Assembly (NCBI GenBank): GCA_947441055.1
Contig: CANETC010000006.1
Span: 1 to 39,900, forward strand
Source of the DNA: Cytophagaceae bacterium
Lineage (GTDB): Bacteria > Bacteroidota > Bacteroidia > Cytophagales > Flexibacteraceae
DNA: 39,900 nt
Direction: 5' to 3'
Shown: positions 27,149-35,653 of the stretch, piece after piece
How the letters are laid out: each line of letters opens with the position of its first letter
How positions within the stretch are numbered: position 1 is the first letter of the stretch
Notes under the pieces: generated by a model
The model's input: only the letters and a program-made list of their open reading frames with translations
The model's database searches: none
Told to the model about the DNA's origin: nothing
Translations under genes and position numbers: made by a program

Positions 27149-28588
27149 ATGAATCGATTTTCAGGCAAGTTCGTTCCTTCTTTCCTATTGGCATTTTTTC
27201 TGTTGATGAATGCCATGCAGGCCCAGACTTATGTAAGCGGCGGCATCTACAACAATACCACCTGGACGCTGGCAAACAGTCCTTATATTATGACGGGATC
27301 AATGGTGGTTTTTCCCGGTAAAACCCTAACCATCGAACCTGGCGTGGAAGTGCGGGTCCGTTACGGCGGAGTTCCCAACACGGGTTTGATGCATTACCTC
27401 GAAATCAGGGGAAGTTTAGTGGCCGTTGGAACAAAAGAAAATAGGATTGTATTCCAAAGCGATACTGTTAGCAACGATTATTCCTGGTTGGGCATCAATG
27501 TAAAAGCAAGTCAAGGTGGCCAGATCGCCATGGACTATTTCGAATTTAATGATGCCTATTGGGGAATCACGGCAGACCAGCAAGGCTCGCCATTAATCGA
27601 TTTTCACCATTGTATTTTCCGGCACAACAACTACGCCGTGCAGCCATTTGGACCCTTGAATTTTTACGATTGTTTGTTTGAAAGAAATGGTCAGGCCATT
27701 GCCTCTGGCTGGCAGGTGAATCATGTAATTGGAGTGAAGCGCTGCGAGTTTATCAAGAACTTTTCCTGCAATGGTTTTCAAAGTCAGCTTTCAGTAGACA
27801 GTTGTGTGGTGAAAGAAAATATGAACGGCATCTGGTATGCCAATGGACCGATTACAAACACACTTTTTGAGCGCAACACTTTTGCCATTTACGCTGTTAA
27901 CGGAAACATTTCCAATTGTAATTTTAAGAACAATTATAAGGGTCTTGTTGAGTTTCTCGGTATAGCCAGGAATTGTAGTTTCAGTGGCAACGGCCTTGCG
28001 GCTGAACTCGCAACCGGTTGTGAGTTGAGTAATTCAACCTTCCTGAACGACACTGTAGCTGTAGCTTTTGCGGCAGGTTTGACTCCGGCTTCAGCACTTC
28101 CGATTTTTAAGGAAAACCAGTTGTGCGGTTCGCTGAAATACTATGTGGAAAACAAAAGCGACATAAGCATTACCCTGGACCAGAACTGCTTTTGCGAAAC
28201 CGATTCTACGACCATTGAGAACCTGATTTTCGATGGCTATGATGATTTCACCAAAGGACTTTTCAACTATACCATTTATGACAATTCCTGTCAGAATATC
28301 CTTCGTCAGGTGATAAAAGTTCCCATTCCAACTTCCGCCAATCCGCTACTTTCGGGGAAATTTGCTCTGTATCCGATTCCAGCCACGGATGTTATCCGCT
28401 TGTCTGTACCCACGAATTTTAATTCTTCTGGCTTGAGGGCAATTATGCTCGATGCACAGGGAAGGCAGCTTGGAGCAGAACAGATGGTTGGCGAAGACAA
28501 CAATTGGGATATTTCTGGATTGCCTTCTGGCATGTACACCATTCGATTGCTGGGAACTAATTCCTCGACACTGCGCTTTTTCAAATAA
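27149..28588 (+). CDS. Secreted right-handed beta-helix protein with T9SS sorting domain
   Basis: A 479-aa secreted protein: signal peptide ending at NAMQAQ, then repeated beta-helix-like coils (GKTLTIEPGVEVRV, LEIRGSLVAVGTKENRIVFQS, and successive NCxF or SxFxxN coils), as in pectate-lyase-like parallel beta-helices with G-x-L-x-A/V-x-G-T start motifs. No polysaccharide lyase catalytic residues can be assigned, so it may be adhesive or structural. The C-terminus (FALYPIPATDVIRL, QGRQLGAEQ, ISGLPSGMYTIRL) is a type A sorting domain, so the mature protein should be attached at the cell surface or released. It starts 90 nt after the cryDASH stop but is functionally unrelated. Confidence 0.87.
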   Translation: MNRFSGKFVPSFLLAFFLLMNAMQAQTYVSGGIYNNTTWTLANSPYIMTGSMVVFPGKTLTIEPGVEVRVRYGGVPNTGLMHYLEIRGSLVAVGTKENRIVFQSDTVSNDYSWLGINVKASQGGQIAMDYFEFNDAYWGITADQQGSPLIDFHHCIFRHNNYAVQPFGPLNFYDCLFERNGQAIASGWQVNHVIGVKRCEFIKNFSCNGFQSQLSVDSCVVKENMNGIWYANGPITNTLFERNTFAIYAVNGNISNCNFKNNYKGLVEFLGIARNCSFSGNGLAAELATGCELSNSTFLNDTVAVAFAAGLTPASALPIFKENQLCGSLKYYVENKSDISITLDQNCFCETDSTTIENLIFDGYDDFTKGLFNYTIYDNSCQNILRQVIKVPIPTSANPLLSGKFALYPIPATDVIRLSVPTNFNSSGLRAIMLDAQGRQLGAEQMVGEDNNWDISGLPSGMYTIRLLGTNSSTLRFFK

Positions 28589-28696
28589 GGCAAGCTTTAA
28601 ATTTATTTCAATTGGCGCTTTCAAAGCGCAAAGTTGGCTGTTAACTCTGCATAAGAATGGAAAAGCGAAGCTTCGTTGACACACATAAGAAACTTA

Positions 28697-29230
28697 TTAG
28701 AAATCGGCCATAGGTGAAGTTCTAAATTTGGCTGGTCTTATGAAATTGGGGGCAATTATGATGATGTTCCAGTGCCAAAACTCTTCGTCATTCACCTTGA
28801 ATGATACTATTCGACAAGTGTAGCCACACAAAGCTTCACACATTTGTGGTACCCATTCCGTTTGAATATCAGTGATTTTATATTTTAAAGTGTCATTAAA
28901 AGTTAATTGAATATCTGCGTTTGTATTAGTTTTTTTTAGTAATGTTAAATCTCTGGCTTTAAATGTGTCCTCAGATGATAATGGAAATAGTTTTATTTTA
29001 TAACTATGAATAAGAGTATCAAACCTTGAGTTCTTTACGAAAGACTCAACTTTTACGGTGTCGTAATTTTCTGGATTAAATCCGTAGGTTTCAATTCGCT
29101 GATCATCAAAAGATAAATTCTCACATTTTTCTGTTGGCTTCGATATTTCTTCGTTTTTGTCCTTATTCTCCGAGCGACGACAAGAGAGCATGAGTGTCAA
29201 CATGCAAATAATTGTAAGAAACTGTTTCAT
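28697..29230 (-). CDS. Hypothetical AT-rich lipoprotein
   Basis: A 177-aa product with a short signal peptide and lipobox (MLTLMLSC, then RRSENKDKNEE). The mature part has no motif that I recognise; two pairs of cysteines (MCEALCGYTC) may form disulfides. The gene is clearly AT-richer than its neighbours (15 of 60 bases are G/C in the row from 28981). Starts at ATG 29230, divergent from the metalloprotease. Probably a lineage-specific or recently acquired gene. Confidence 0.72.
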   Translation of the reverse strand: MKQFLTIICMLTLMLSCRRSENKDKNEEISKPTEKCENLSFDDQRIETYGFNPENYDTVKVESFVKNSRFDTLIHSYKIKLFPLSSEDTFKARDLTLLKKTNTNADIQLTFNDTLKYKITDIQTEWVPQMCEALCGYTCRIVSFKVNDEEFWHWNIIIIAPNFIRPAKFRTSPMADF

Positions 29231-29478
29231 CGTTATAATTTGATTTTAGGAAGCTGGTATTTTTTTAGGACTAAACTGGCTCCCCTTTTTAGAAAAGCTT
29301 TTTTTGAAAGGGTAATTTAAGCAATCACTATAGTATTGAGTATAAATTAAATATGCCTTTGAATTTTTTTGAGGTAAAAAATAAATTTGTTTTTATTGTG
29401 ACATAATTTCTTAATGAAATTAACAAAACCCTCTTTTTAAAATTTTCCCGTCCGTTCAACAAAAATTAATCCAAGATC
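29231..29478. other. AT-rich divergent regulatory region with interrupted palindrome
   Basis: Lies between the divergent lipoprotein and metalloprotease genes. It contains an interrupted palindrome at 29283-29312 (CCCTTT ... AAAAGCTTTT ... AAAGGG, symmetric about 29297.5), which could be an operator, plus the protease promoter annotated separately. No coding frame was found. Confidence 0.45.
29358..29389 (+). promoter_or_regulatory. Bacteroidota-type promoter of the metalloprotease gene
   Basis: TTTG (29358-29361), a 20-nt spacer and TAAATTTG (29382-29389) match the -33/-7 consensus elements at normal spacing. Transcription would start about 80 nt before the ATG at 29479. Confidence 0.55.
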
Positions 29479-32400
29479 ATGATGAAAAAATCAAAATTAA
29501 CTCTGCTTCTGTTTTTACTTCTGTTTGGCCTTTGGACCCAAAGTAATGGCCAAGTAAAACCAATCTCGGTTTATGAAAACATCCAAACGCTGGTAGTTTC
29601 CAGCGAAGTTTTGACTTTGCATCCGGCCACGGATGAAGGACTGCGAATACGGTTAGATCTGACAAAAATTCGTAGCCTGGTTGCAGCCCGACCCAAACAT
29701 CTGGCCATTCAAATCCCGAATCCATCCGGTGCTGGTAATTGGGTGTTGGAACTGGCAAAGAAGGAAATCCTTAGTCCGGATTTTAAGGTTTCAACTTCTG
29801 ATGGAAAAACCATTTCCGGTGAGGAAATTCTGGCTTCGAATTTGTTTTTCCATGGCAAAATTCAAGGTAATTCCCGATCGAAAGTAGCCATTACACTTAC
29901 CAAAAAAGGTTTGGAAGGTGTTATACTCACAGGGGATAAGACCTTTGACTTGGGCCATGAAAAAGGCCAAGCGGAGGATGTTTTTGTTTTGTACAACTCA
30001 TCCCAAATATTCAAAAAACTCCCCTTTAATTGCAATACTGAAGAACCGATCGACCAGCCCTCTACCCAGGCTGTAAGTGGTCCGTATTCCTGTACCCGCC
30101 AATTCCGGAATTATCTGGAATGCGATTTCAAGATGTATCAGGACTTTGGATCGAATGTCGCCAATGTCACAACTTATGTAACCGGAATGTTTAATGTGGT
30201 GGCATTGATTTATGACAATGAAAATATACTGGCTACAGTTTCAGAGATTTTCGTTTGGACCAGTAACGATCCTTACTCAGTTAACTCAACAACATCCGAA
30301 TATTTAACTCAATACAAATCAACACGAACGACCTTTAATGGGGATATATGTCACTTATTGTCGACCCGGCCTATAGGTATTGGAGGAAGAGCCTATCTTA
30401 ATGCACTTTGTGATCCGGTTAATCGCCACGGTTTCAGCAATATCGATGCCACGTTTTCCAATTTTCCAGTGTACTCATGGACGGTTTTTGTGGTTTCACA
30501 TGAAATCGGTCATAATCTGGGATCTCCGCACACCCATTCCTGCTCCTGGCCGGGCGGAGCCATTGACAATTGCGGCCCTTCAGCTGGTGTTCCCTTTGAA
30601 GGAACCTGTACCACCGCTCCTACACCTGCATTTAATACGGGCACGATCATGAGCTATTGCCACCTGACAGGGACAGGAATCAACCTGGCAAGCGGTTTTG
30701 GACCCCTGCCCGGCAACCTTATCCGGAACAAAGTGGGTTCTGCTACTTGTTTGACATATGGACCTGGAAGCACGCCCCTTGCCTCAGCCTGTGCTGTAAC
30801 AACAAGCAATCCGAATAACCTTGCCAATATGGGTCCGATTGCATTCAATCTGAATACGATTAATGTGGTTTCCAAAGGATCTGGATATGGTGTTTATGAG
30901 GATTTATCCTGTACAATTGGCACCAGCTTACTTGTTGGAAATACCTACCCCTTTACCATTACAACCGAAACGAACCCACAAAATGTACGGATGTACATCG
31001 ACTACAACGGGGATAATGTTTTTGCTGTTGGTGAATTGGTTTACAGTGCAAATGGAAGTACATCGCCGCAAACCTACAGCGGGTCATTTACCGTTCCTGC
31101 CGGGACAATTCAAAATGTCTACCGCCGGCTTCGGATTGTGGCTGATTTTACAACCAACGCCAATCCTCAACCTTGTGGAAATCTCCTATATGGACAGGCA
31201 GATGATTACAGGGTAATATTTACCAGCGGAACTTTATCCAGTGGTGTGATATCCTCGGGAAATCAAACTTTTTGCTCAGGTTCTGCCGACCCCGGTAGCA
31301 TTACTTTTTTGACCAGCCCCACCATAGGTGCGAATCTGCAGTGGTACAAAAAGGAAGGACTTTCAGCCGCACCTTTTGCAGGAGACCCGGTTGGAACCTG
31401 GGAAATTATTCCGGGTCAAAATTCTTTAAGTTATGATCCTCCTTCGGGACTGACTGCTAGCCGAACCTATGCCTGCCGGGTAACCAACGGCATCAGCACT
31501 ATTTGGGCATCCGGTGTTCGCCAAATTAGGGTTTTGCCTGTGCTTGTATTCGGAACACTGGCCAGTGGAAACCAGACTTTCAATGGAAGCGGTGACCCTG
31601 CTGCCATTAGTCTTTCAACAACTGCTTCAGGAGGTTTGGGTACCTTTTCTTATCAGTGGTATTCTGCATCGGGAATCGTGGCACAACCTACCGGAACAAC
31701 CATTCCTACCGGATGGGCTGCCATTTCTGGCGCTACTTCTGCAAGCTACGATCCACCGGTAATTTCTGCCAGTAAATCCTATGCCCTCAGGGTAAACCCT
31801 GGAATACTAGAATGCAGCAACCCAACATGGGCTTCTGGAATCAGGCAAGTCACGATCATTTTTCCGGGAATAATTGCAAGCGGAAATCAGTCGCTTTGCA
31901 GTCCGGGTGATCCGGCATCCATCGCCTTCTCAACAGCAGCCATGAGCGGATCTACTTTTCAGTGGTATTACCAAGATGGCATCATTGCTGCTCCGGCTAA
32001 TACAGCAGCCCTCACAGGTTGGACCTCAATTGCAGGTGCCACTGCAGTCAGCTATGATCCGCCAGCCGGGCTAATAACCAGCAGAACCTTTGCCTGCCGG
32101 GTAAATAATCCAGCCATTTCACAGTGGGCAACAGGTGTGAGGCAAATTACCATTAATCCGTTGCCTGAGGGCTTCGAAATTTCTGAGGCTGGATGGAGGT
32201 GCGGTCCAGGTCCAGTCACCATAACTGGTCAGAGTGATCTTATATCAACAGGTATCTATGAATGGTATACAGCAGAAACAGGAGGACTCCTGATTTCCAC
32301 AGGCAATCCCTTTACCTTTAATTTTACATCAAGTAATACTGTGTGGATGAGTGTAATTTCCAATGAGGGTTGTTCCAGTAAGGTACGGAAACCCTATTCG

Positions 32401-34347
32401 GTCCTTGTCTTCAGTCTTTCGGATTTCGGAGTGCTTTCTTCTGGCAATCAAAGTTTGATTTCGCCGTGCGATCCTTCTCTCATAACCTTCAGTTCAAATC
32501 CACCCACCTTATTTGCTCCTACATCTGCTGGCTATCAGTGGTATTATAAGGATGGAATTGTTACTCAGCCCAGCGGTAGCAGTACCACCGGCTGGACCCT
32601 AATTCCTGGAGCAATCGAAATTTCTTATGACCCGCCAGCCGGTTTGACAAGTTCAAGGACCTATGCATGTCTGGTTAATCGGGCGGTATGTGGCGACATC
32701 GGATGGGCATCTGGCATAAGACAGGTTACTGTTACGCCATTCAGCTCTGGTAACTTGGCTTCCGCAAACCAGATCCTTTGCAATCCGGCAGACCCGGCTT
32801 CCATTGCTTTCTCAACTGCTGCCACTGCCGGCTCTGCTTATCAGTGGTATTTTCAAAATGGAATCATTGCTGCGCCGGCCAACACCGCTGCTCTAACAGG
32901 CTGGACTTCCATTGCCGGAGCAAGTGCTGCTACTTACGATCCGCCTACAGGCCTTACCGCGAGCAGAACATATGCCTGCCGCGTAACAAATGGCACCAAT
33001 TCACAATGGGCAAGCGGAGTAAGACAGATTACCGTGCGGGCAGTGCTTAACTATGGAACCATCACAGCTGGAAACCAGAGCTTTACAAGCAGTGGCAATC
33101 CAGCTGTAATCAGCCTTTCTGCGGCAGCGTCCGGAGGTTCAGGAACCTTTTCTTATCAATGGTATTCTGCATCTGGAATCGTTGCTCAGCCAAGCGGTAC
33201 CAGCATCCCGGCAGCATGGATTGCAATTACCGGTGCATCAACAGCCAGTTACGATCCTCCTGTTATCTCAGCGAGTACTTCTTACGCGCTCCGGGTGGAT
33301 CCGACCGGCACACCGGATTGCGGCGTAGCCACATGGGCAAGTGGGGTAAGACAGATTACCGTAACTCCAGCCACGACTTTCAGCCCAGGAACGCTGGCCT
33401 CCGGCAATCAGACCCTCTGCAATCCGGCCGACCCGGCTGCCATAGCTTTCTCAATCGCTGCAACAACTGGTTCATCCTTTCAGTGGTACTTTCAAAGCGG
33501 AATAATCGCAGCACCTGCCAACACCGCAGCGCTCACCGGATGGACAAGCATCACAGGTGCAACTTCCGCTTCCTATGACCCGCCTACAGGACTTACTGCC
33601 AGCAGAACCTTTGCCTGCCGGGTTACCAACGGAATAAATTCCCAGTGGGCTACCAGCGTAAGACAGATTACAGTACTGCTGGTTTTCAATCCGGGAAGCC
33701 TGATCGCCAACCAGAGTGGCTGCACCGGCTATAATCCGAATCCCATCACCATGGCGACGAATCCAGTGGGATCCGGAGCATACAACTGGAAATGGTTTTA
33801 TGTAGAGAATACAACAGCTACCTGTCCCACCGGAAGCGCAGATCCAACTGGCTGGACAAGTTCCACAACAGATGTCCGATTCTTTGGAACCTCCACAACC
33901 GGAACTGGCATCAGTTTCGACCCGAGCAGCGCTGGTGCAGCTGGAAGGACATGGGTTTTAAAAATTACGCCAGCGTCAAATGGAAGCACGCCGGCCTGCG
34001 GTACCGCCAGATTCACTAATTGCCACAAAACTACCCTGCTTACCTGCCGTCTGGCTGAAGAGGAACAAAATGAGTTTTTAACCAACGAATATTTCCTCGG
34101 CAATGCGCAGCCCAATCCGTGGGAAGATAAAACAGAAATTCAGTTCCAGCTTCCTGCCGGAAAAGAATCTGGAAAAATCATTATCCGGAGTTTGGAAGGA
34201 AAAATTGTGCATGTTCAAGAGGTTTCAGGTGAGGCAAGGCAGTCTGTCTCGCTCAGCCGGGGCAACTGGCCAGCTGGTGTTTATTTCTATAGTCTTGAAA
34301 CCGGAAATGAAGTAAAGGCAACCAGGAAAATGGTCCTTATACAATAA
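29479..34347 (+). CDS. Giant secreted reprolysin-like metalloprotease with internal repeats and T9SS sorting domain
   Basis: A 1622-aa extracellular zinc protease. Signal peptide ends near QSNGQ; a propeptide of about 170 residues follows. The metzincin catalytic domain carries HEIGHNLGSPH with ligands His341, His345 and His351, catalytic Glu342 and a Met-turn IMSY (Met391), matching reprolysin-like M12B enzymes. A GEVED domain follows (about residues 487-580: YIDYNGDNVFAVGELVY ... GQADDYRV). Then come seven clear and one degenerate repeat of about 100 residues, interrupted after the third by one Ig-like domain, and a C-terminal sorting domain (NAQPNPWEDKTEIQF ... GVYFYSLETG). Closed by a strong terminator. 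The repeats probably act as a surface spacer or in binding; target unknown. Confidence 0.92.
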   Translation: MMKKSKLTLLLFLLLFGLWTQSNGQVKPISVYENIQTLVVSSEVLTLHPATDEGLRIRLDLTKIRSLVAARPKHLAIQIPNPSGAGNWVLELAKKEILSPDFKVSTSDGKTISGEEILASNLFFHGKIQGNSRSKVAITLTKKGLEGVILTGDKTFDLGHEKGQAEDVFVLYNSSQIFKKLPFNCNTEEPIDQPSTQAVSGPYSCTRQFRNYLECDFKMYQDFGSNVANVTTYVTGMFNVVALIYDNENILATVSEIFVWTSNDPYSVNSTTSEYLTQYKSTRTTFNGDICHLLSTRPIGIGGRAYLNALCDPVNRHGFSNIDATFSNFPVYSWTVFVVSHEIGHNLGSPHTHSCSWPGGAIDNCGPSAGVPFEGTCTTAPTPAFNTGTIMSYCHLTGTGINLASGFGPLPGNLIRNKVGSATCLTYGPGSTPLASACAVTTSNPNNLANMGPIAFNLNTINVVSKGSGYGVYEDLSCTIGTSLLVGNTYPFTITTETNPQNVRMYIDYNGDNVFAVGELVYSANGSTSPQTYSGSFTVPAGTIQNVYRRLRIVADFTTNANPQPCGNLLYGQADDYRVIFTSGTLSSGVISSGNQTFCSGSADPGSITFLTSPTIGANLQWYKKEGLSAAPFAGDPVGTWEIIPGQNSLSYDPPSGLTASRTYACRVTNGISTIWASGVRQIRVLPVLVFGTLASGNQTFNGSGDPAAISLSTTASGGLGTFSYQWYSASGIVAQPTGTTIPTGWAAISGATSASYDPPVISASKSYALRVNPGILECSNPTWASGIRQVTIIFPGIIASGNQSLCSPGDPASIAFSTAAMSGSTFQWYYQDGIIAAPANTAALTGWTSIAGATAVSYDPPAGLITSRTFACRVNNPAISQWATGVRQITINPLPEGFEISEAGWRCGPGPVTITGQSDLISTGIYEWYTAETGGLLISTGNPFTFNFTSSNTVWMSVISNEGCSSKVRKPYSVLVFSLSDFGVLSSGNQSLISPCDPSLITFSSNPPTLFAPTSAGYQWYYKDGIVTQPSGSSTTGWTLIPGAIEISYDPPAGLTSSRTYACLVNRAVCGDIGWASGIRQVTVTPFSSGNLASANQILCNPADPASIAFSTAATAGSAYQWYFQNGIIAAPANTAALTGWTSIAGASAATYDPPTGLTASRTYACRVTNGTNSQWASGVRQITVRAVLNYGTITAGNQSFTSSGNPAVISLSAAASGGSGTFSYQWYSASGIVAQPSGTSIPAAWIAITGASTASYDPPVISASTSYALRVDPTGTPDCGVATWASGVRQITVTPATTFSPGTLASGNQTLCNPADPAAIAFSIAATTGSSFQWYFQSGIIAAPANTAALTGWTSITGATSASYDPPTGLTASRTFACRVTNGINSQWATSVRQITVLLVFNPGSLIANQSGCTGYNPNPITMATNPVGSGAYNWKWFYVENTTATCPTGSADPTGWTSSTTDVRFFGTSTTGTGISFDPSSAGAAGRTWVLKITPASNGSTPACGTARFTNCHKTTLLTCRLAEEEQNEFLTNEYFLGNAQPNPWEDKTEIQFQLPAGKESGKIIIRSLEGKIVHVQEVSGEARQSVSLSRGNWPAGVYFYSLETGNEVKATRKMVLIQ
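31228..34056 (+). repeat. Seven-plus tandem ~100-aa domain repeats in two alternating types
   Basis: Unit starts: about 31228, 31552, 31864, 32428, 32743, 33055, 33385 and a degenerate one at 33691. Each unit runs from (L)ASGNQ(T/S) via a QWY core and a YDPP motif to WASGVRQITV. Units 3, 5 and 7 are type A (APANTAALTGWTS); units 2 and 6 are type B (SYQWYSASGIVAQP); units 1 and 4 are diverged A. An unrelated Ig-like domain occupies 32158-32427. Related units agree in protein more than at wobble bases, so the copies are not recent. Open frames seen in other frames here are shadows of this repeat. Confidence 0.9.
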
Positions 34348-34370
34348 GAATACCCTGTTCCAGCATCAAT

Positions 34371-34395
34371 AACCCGGAGAAATCCGGGTTTTTTT
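34371..34395 (+). terminator. Intrinsic terminator of the metalloprotease gene
   Basis: Perfect 8-bp stem AACCCGGA/TCCGGGTT with a GAAA loop, followed by a T-run, beginning 24 nt after the stop codon. The GC-rich core and GNRA-type loop make it the clearest terminator in the window. Confidence 0.92.
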
Positions 34396-34566
34396 GTTTC
34401 GACTAAAAATTCGTTTTGACCAAGGTTTAAAATTGGATTCCCTGGCTTACTTTGGATTTATAGTATTGTGAGATGGGCGTACAAAAATAAAGCCGAGGAG
34501 GGTTTATGAACAGCCATTAGAAATCGATCAAGAGGTCCAAATACTACTTTCCCCTGTGATTAAGCG

Positions 34567-35370
34567 TCAATGGCTTGACTTCACATACCGATTGTTTTGC
34601 GGGGAGAATCTATATGTGGTTTTATAGATCTTTTTCTTTTTGAAGTTTGGTTTGTTAGGGTTCTCTTTTATTGTTGTGGTGACTAGTTCAATTGTATAGT
34701 ATGGTTTTGTTTTAAGTATTTTAATTTTATTTCTCTGTGTATAAATATCCTCATTTTCAAAGACTTCGGTGGTGTTATCTGAATAGTATCTTAGATAGCT
34801 AAAAATCTCGGAAAAATCAGTCAAGGAAAAGTATAATGTACTTTCAATATCATGTCCACCGTAAAATTCCTGAACATTTTCTTGTTTTAAACAATATAAA
34901 TCTTCTCCAAATTTTTCAACAGTATAAGTTGGGTCAAAATCATATTCTGAAGAATTGAACATCTTTTTGAATTTTGTTATTGCCCATTGATTTTCAGCCT
35001 TTGTAAATAATGCTAATCCTTTCATTGGACGAATCTCCCCGCCATACAAGAACGTGGAGTCTTCATAATTATAAGTGGTAAATACGGCTATAGCAACTTT
35101 GGATTTGGCTTTCTGAAAATAGAGAATTGTATCCAATTGAGTCATGAAAAAATCGCTGTAGTGATCCAGCGACGAGTTTAACTGTTCACTCAGATTGGGT
35201 TTCCACAATCCACTTTTTTTCAATGTTTGGCTGTCCAAATCAAATGAAACGCAGTCATACAATCGATTAAGAATGGTATCACTGTTTAAATCCGTATAAA
35301 TGAACTTTACCTGTGAAAACCCATTTAACCCGGATGTAAACAGGATTAAAAAAGTGATTGTGTATTTCAT
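34567..35370 (-). CDS. Hypothetical secreted protein, AT-rich
   Basis: A 267-aa product from the ATG at 35370, chosen because it begins a normal signal peptide (MKYTITFLILFTSGLNGFSQ); the open frame continues 21 codons upstream but those residues do not look coding. No family recognised: mixed alpha/beta, with DCVSFDLDSQTL, FFMTQLDTILYFQKA, a YGGHDIESTLYFSL segment and a basic C-terminus. The gene is strongly AT-rich (14 of 60 bases G/C in the row from 34861) next to the roughly 45% GC neighbours, suggesting separate origin. Confidence 0.72.
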   Translation of the reverse strand: MKYTITFLILFTSGLNGFSQVKFIYTDLNSDTILNRLYDCVSFDLDSQTLKKSGLWKPNLSEQLNSSLDHYSDFFMTQLDTILYFQKAKSKVAIAVFTTYNYEDSTFLYGGEIRPMKGLALFTKAENQWAITKFKKMFNSSEYDFDPTYTVEKFGEDLYCLKQENVQEFYGGHDIESTLYFSLTDFSEIFSYLRYYSDNTTEVFENEDIYTQRNKIKILKTKPYYTIELVTTTIKENPNKPNFKKKKIYKTTYRFSPQNNRYVKSSH

Positions 35371-35653
35371 GGTTCTGTTACTGAAGTATCCCGGTATTTT
35401 AAGTATCAAAGGAAGATTTTTTCTTCGTATCAATGAGAACTATTCCGAATCAGGTCGGCTCAGCAGGCAAAGAACCACATTTGAAACTTTCCAATATTAC
35501 CTCTAGTTTTACCTTCCTCTTTGGCAGGTTTTTAATTCTTGTTGGGATTTCAAACACGGAATTGCTGCCTCAAGGATGTCTTTCCGTATTCCCAAAACAG
35601 GGCATCCAGATGGATTCAGGTTTCACAGAAAAAAGCAGTCAAGAAATTAATTA
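35371..35653. other. Intergenic region upstream of the MBOAT gene
   Basis: Divergent promoter space between the AT-rich secreted protein gene and the acyltransferase operon. Small open frames here have no protein-like content. No TAnnTTTG match was noticed on either strand. Confidence 0.4.

Noticed and set aside
28615-28629. GCGCTT-TCA-AAGCGC inverted repeat after the beta-helix gene
   Set aside because: No T-run on either side and a 3-nt loop; too weak to call a terminator.
32778-34019. Long plus-strand frames rich in Cys, Arg and His inside the metalloprotease
   Set aside because: They are off-frame readings of the tandem repeats; the sorted, signal-bearing frame is clearly the coding one.
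31228-34056. Regular repeats considered as a CRISPR array
   Set aside because: Periodicity is about 300 nt, copies are diverged and in frame within one protein; no short identical repeats with unique spacers and no cas genes.
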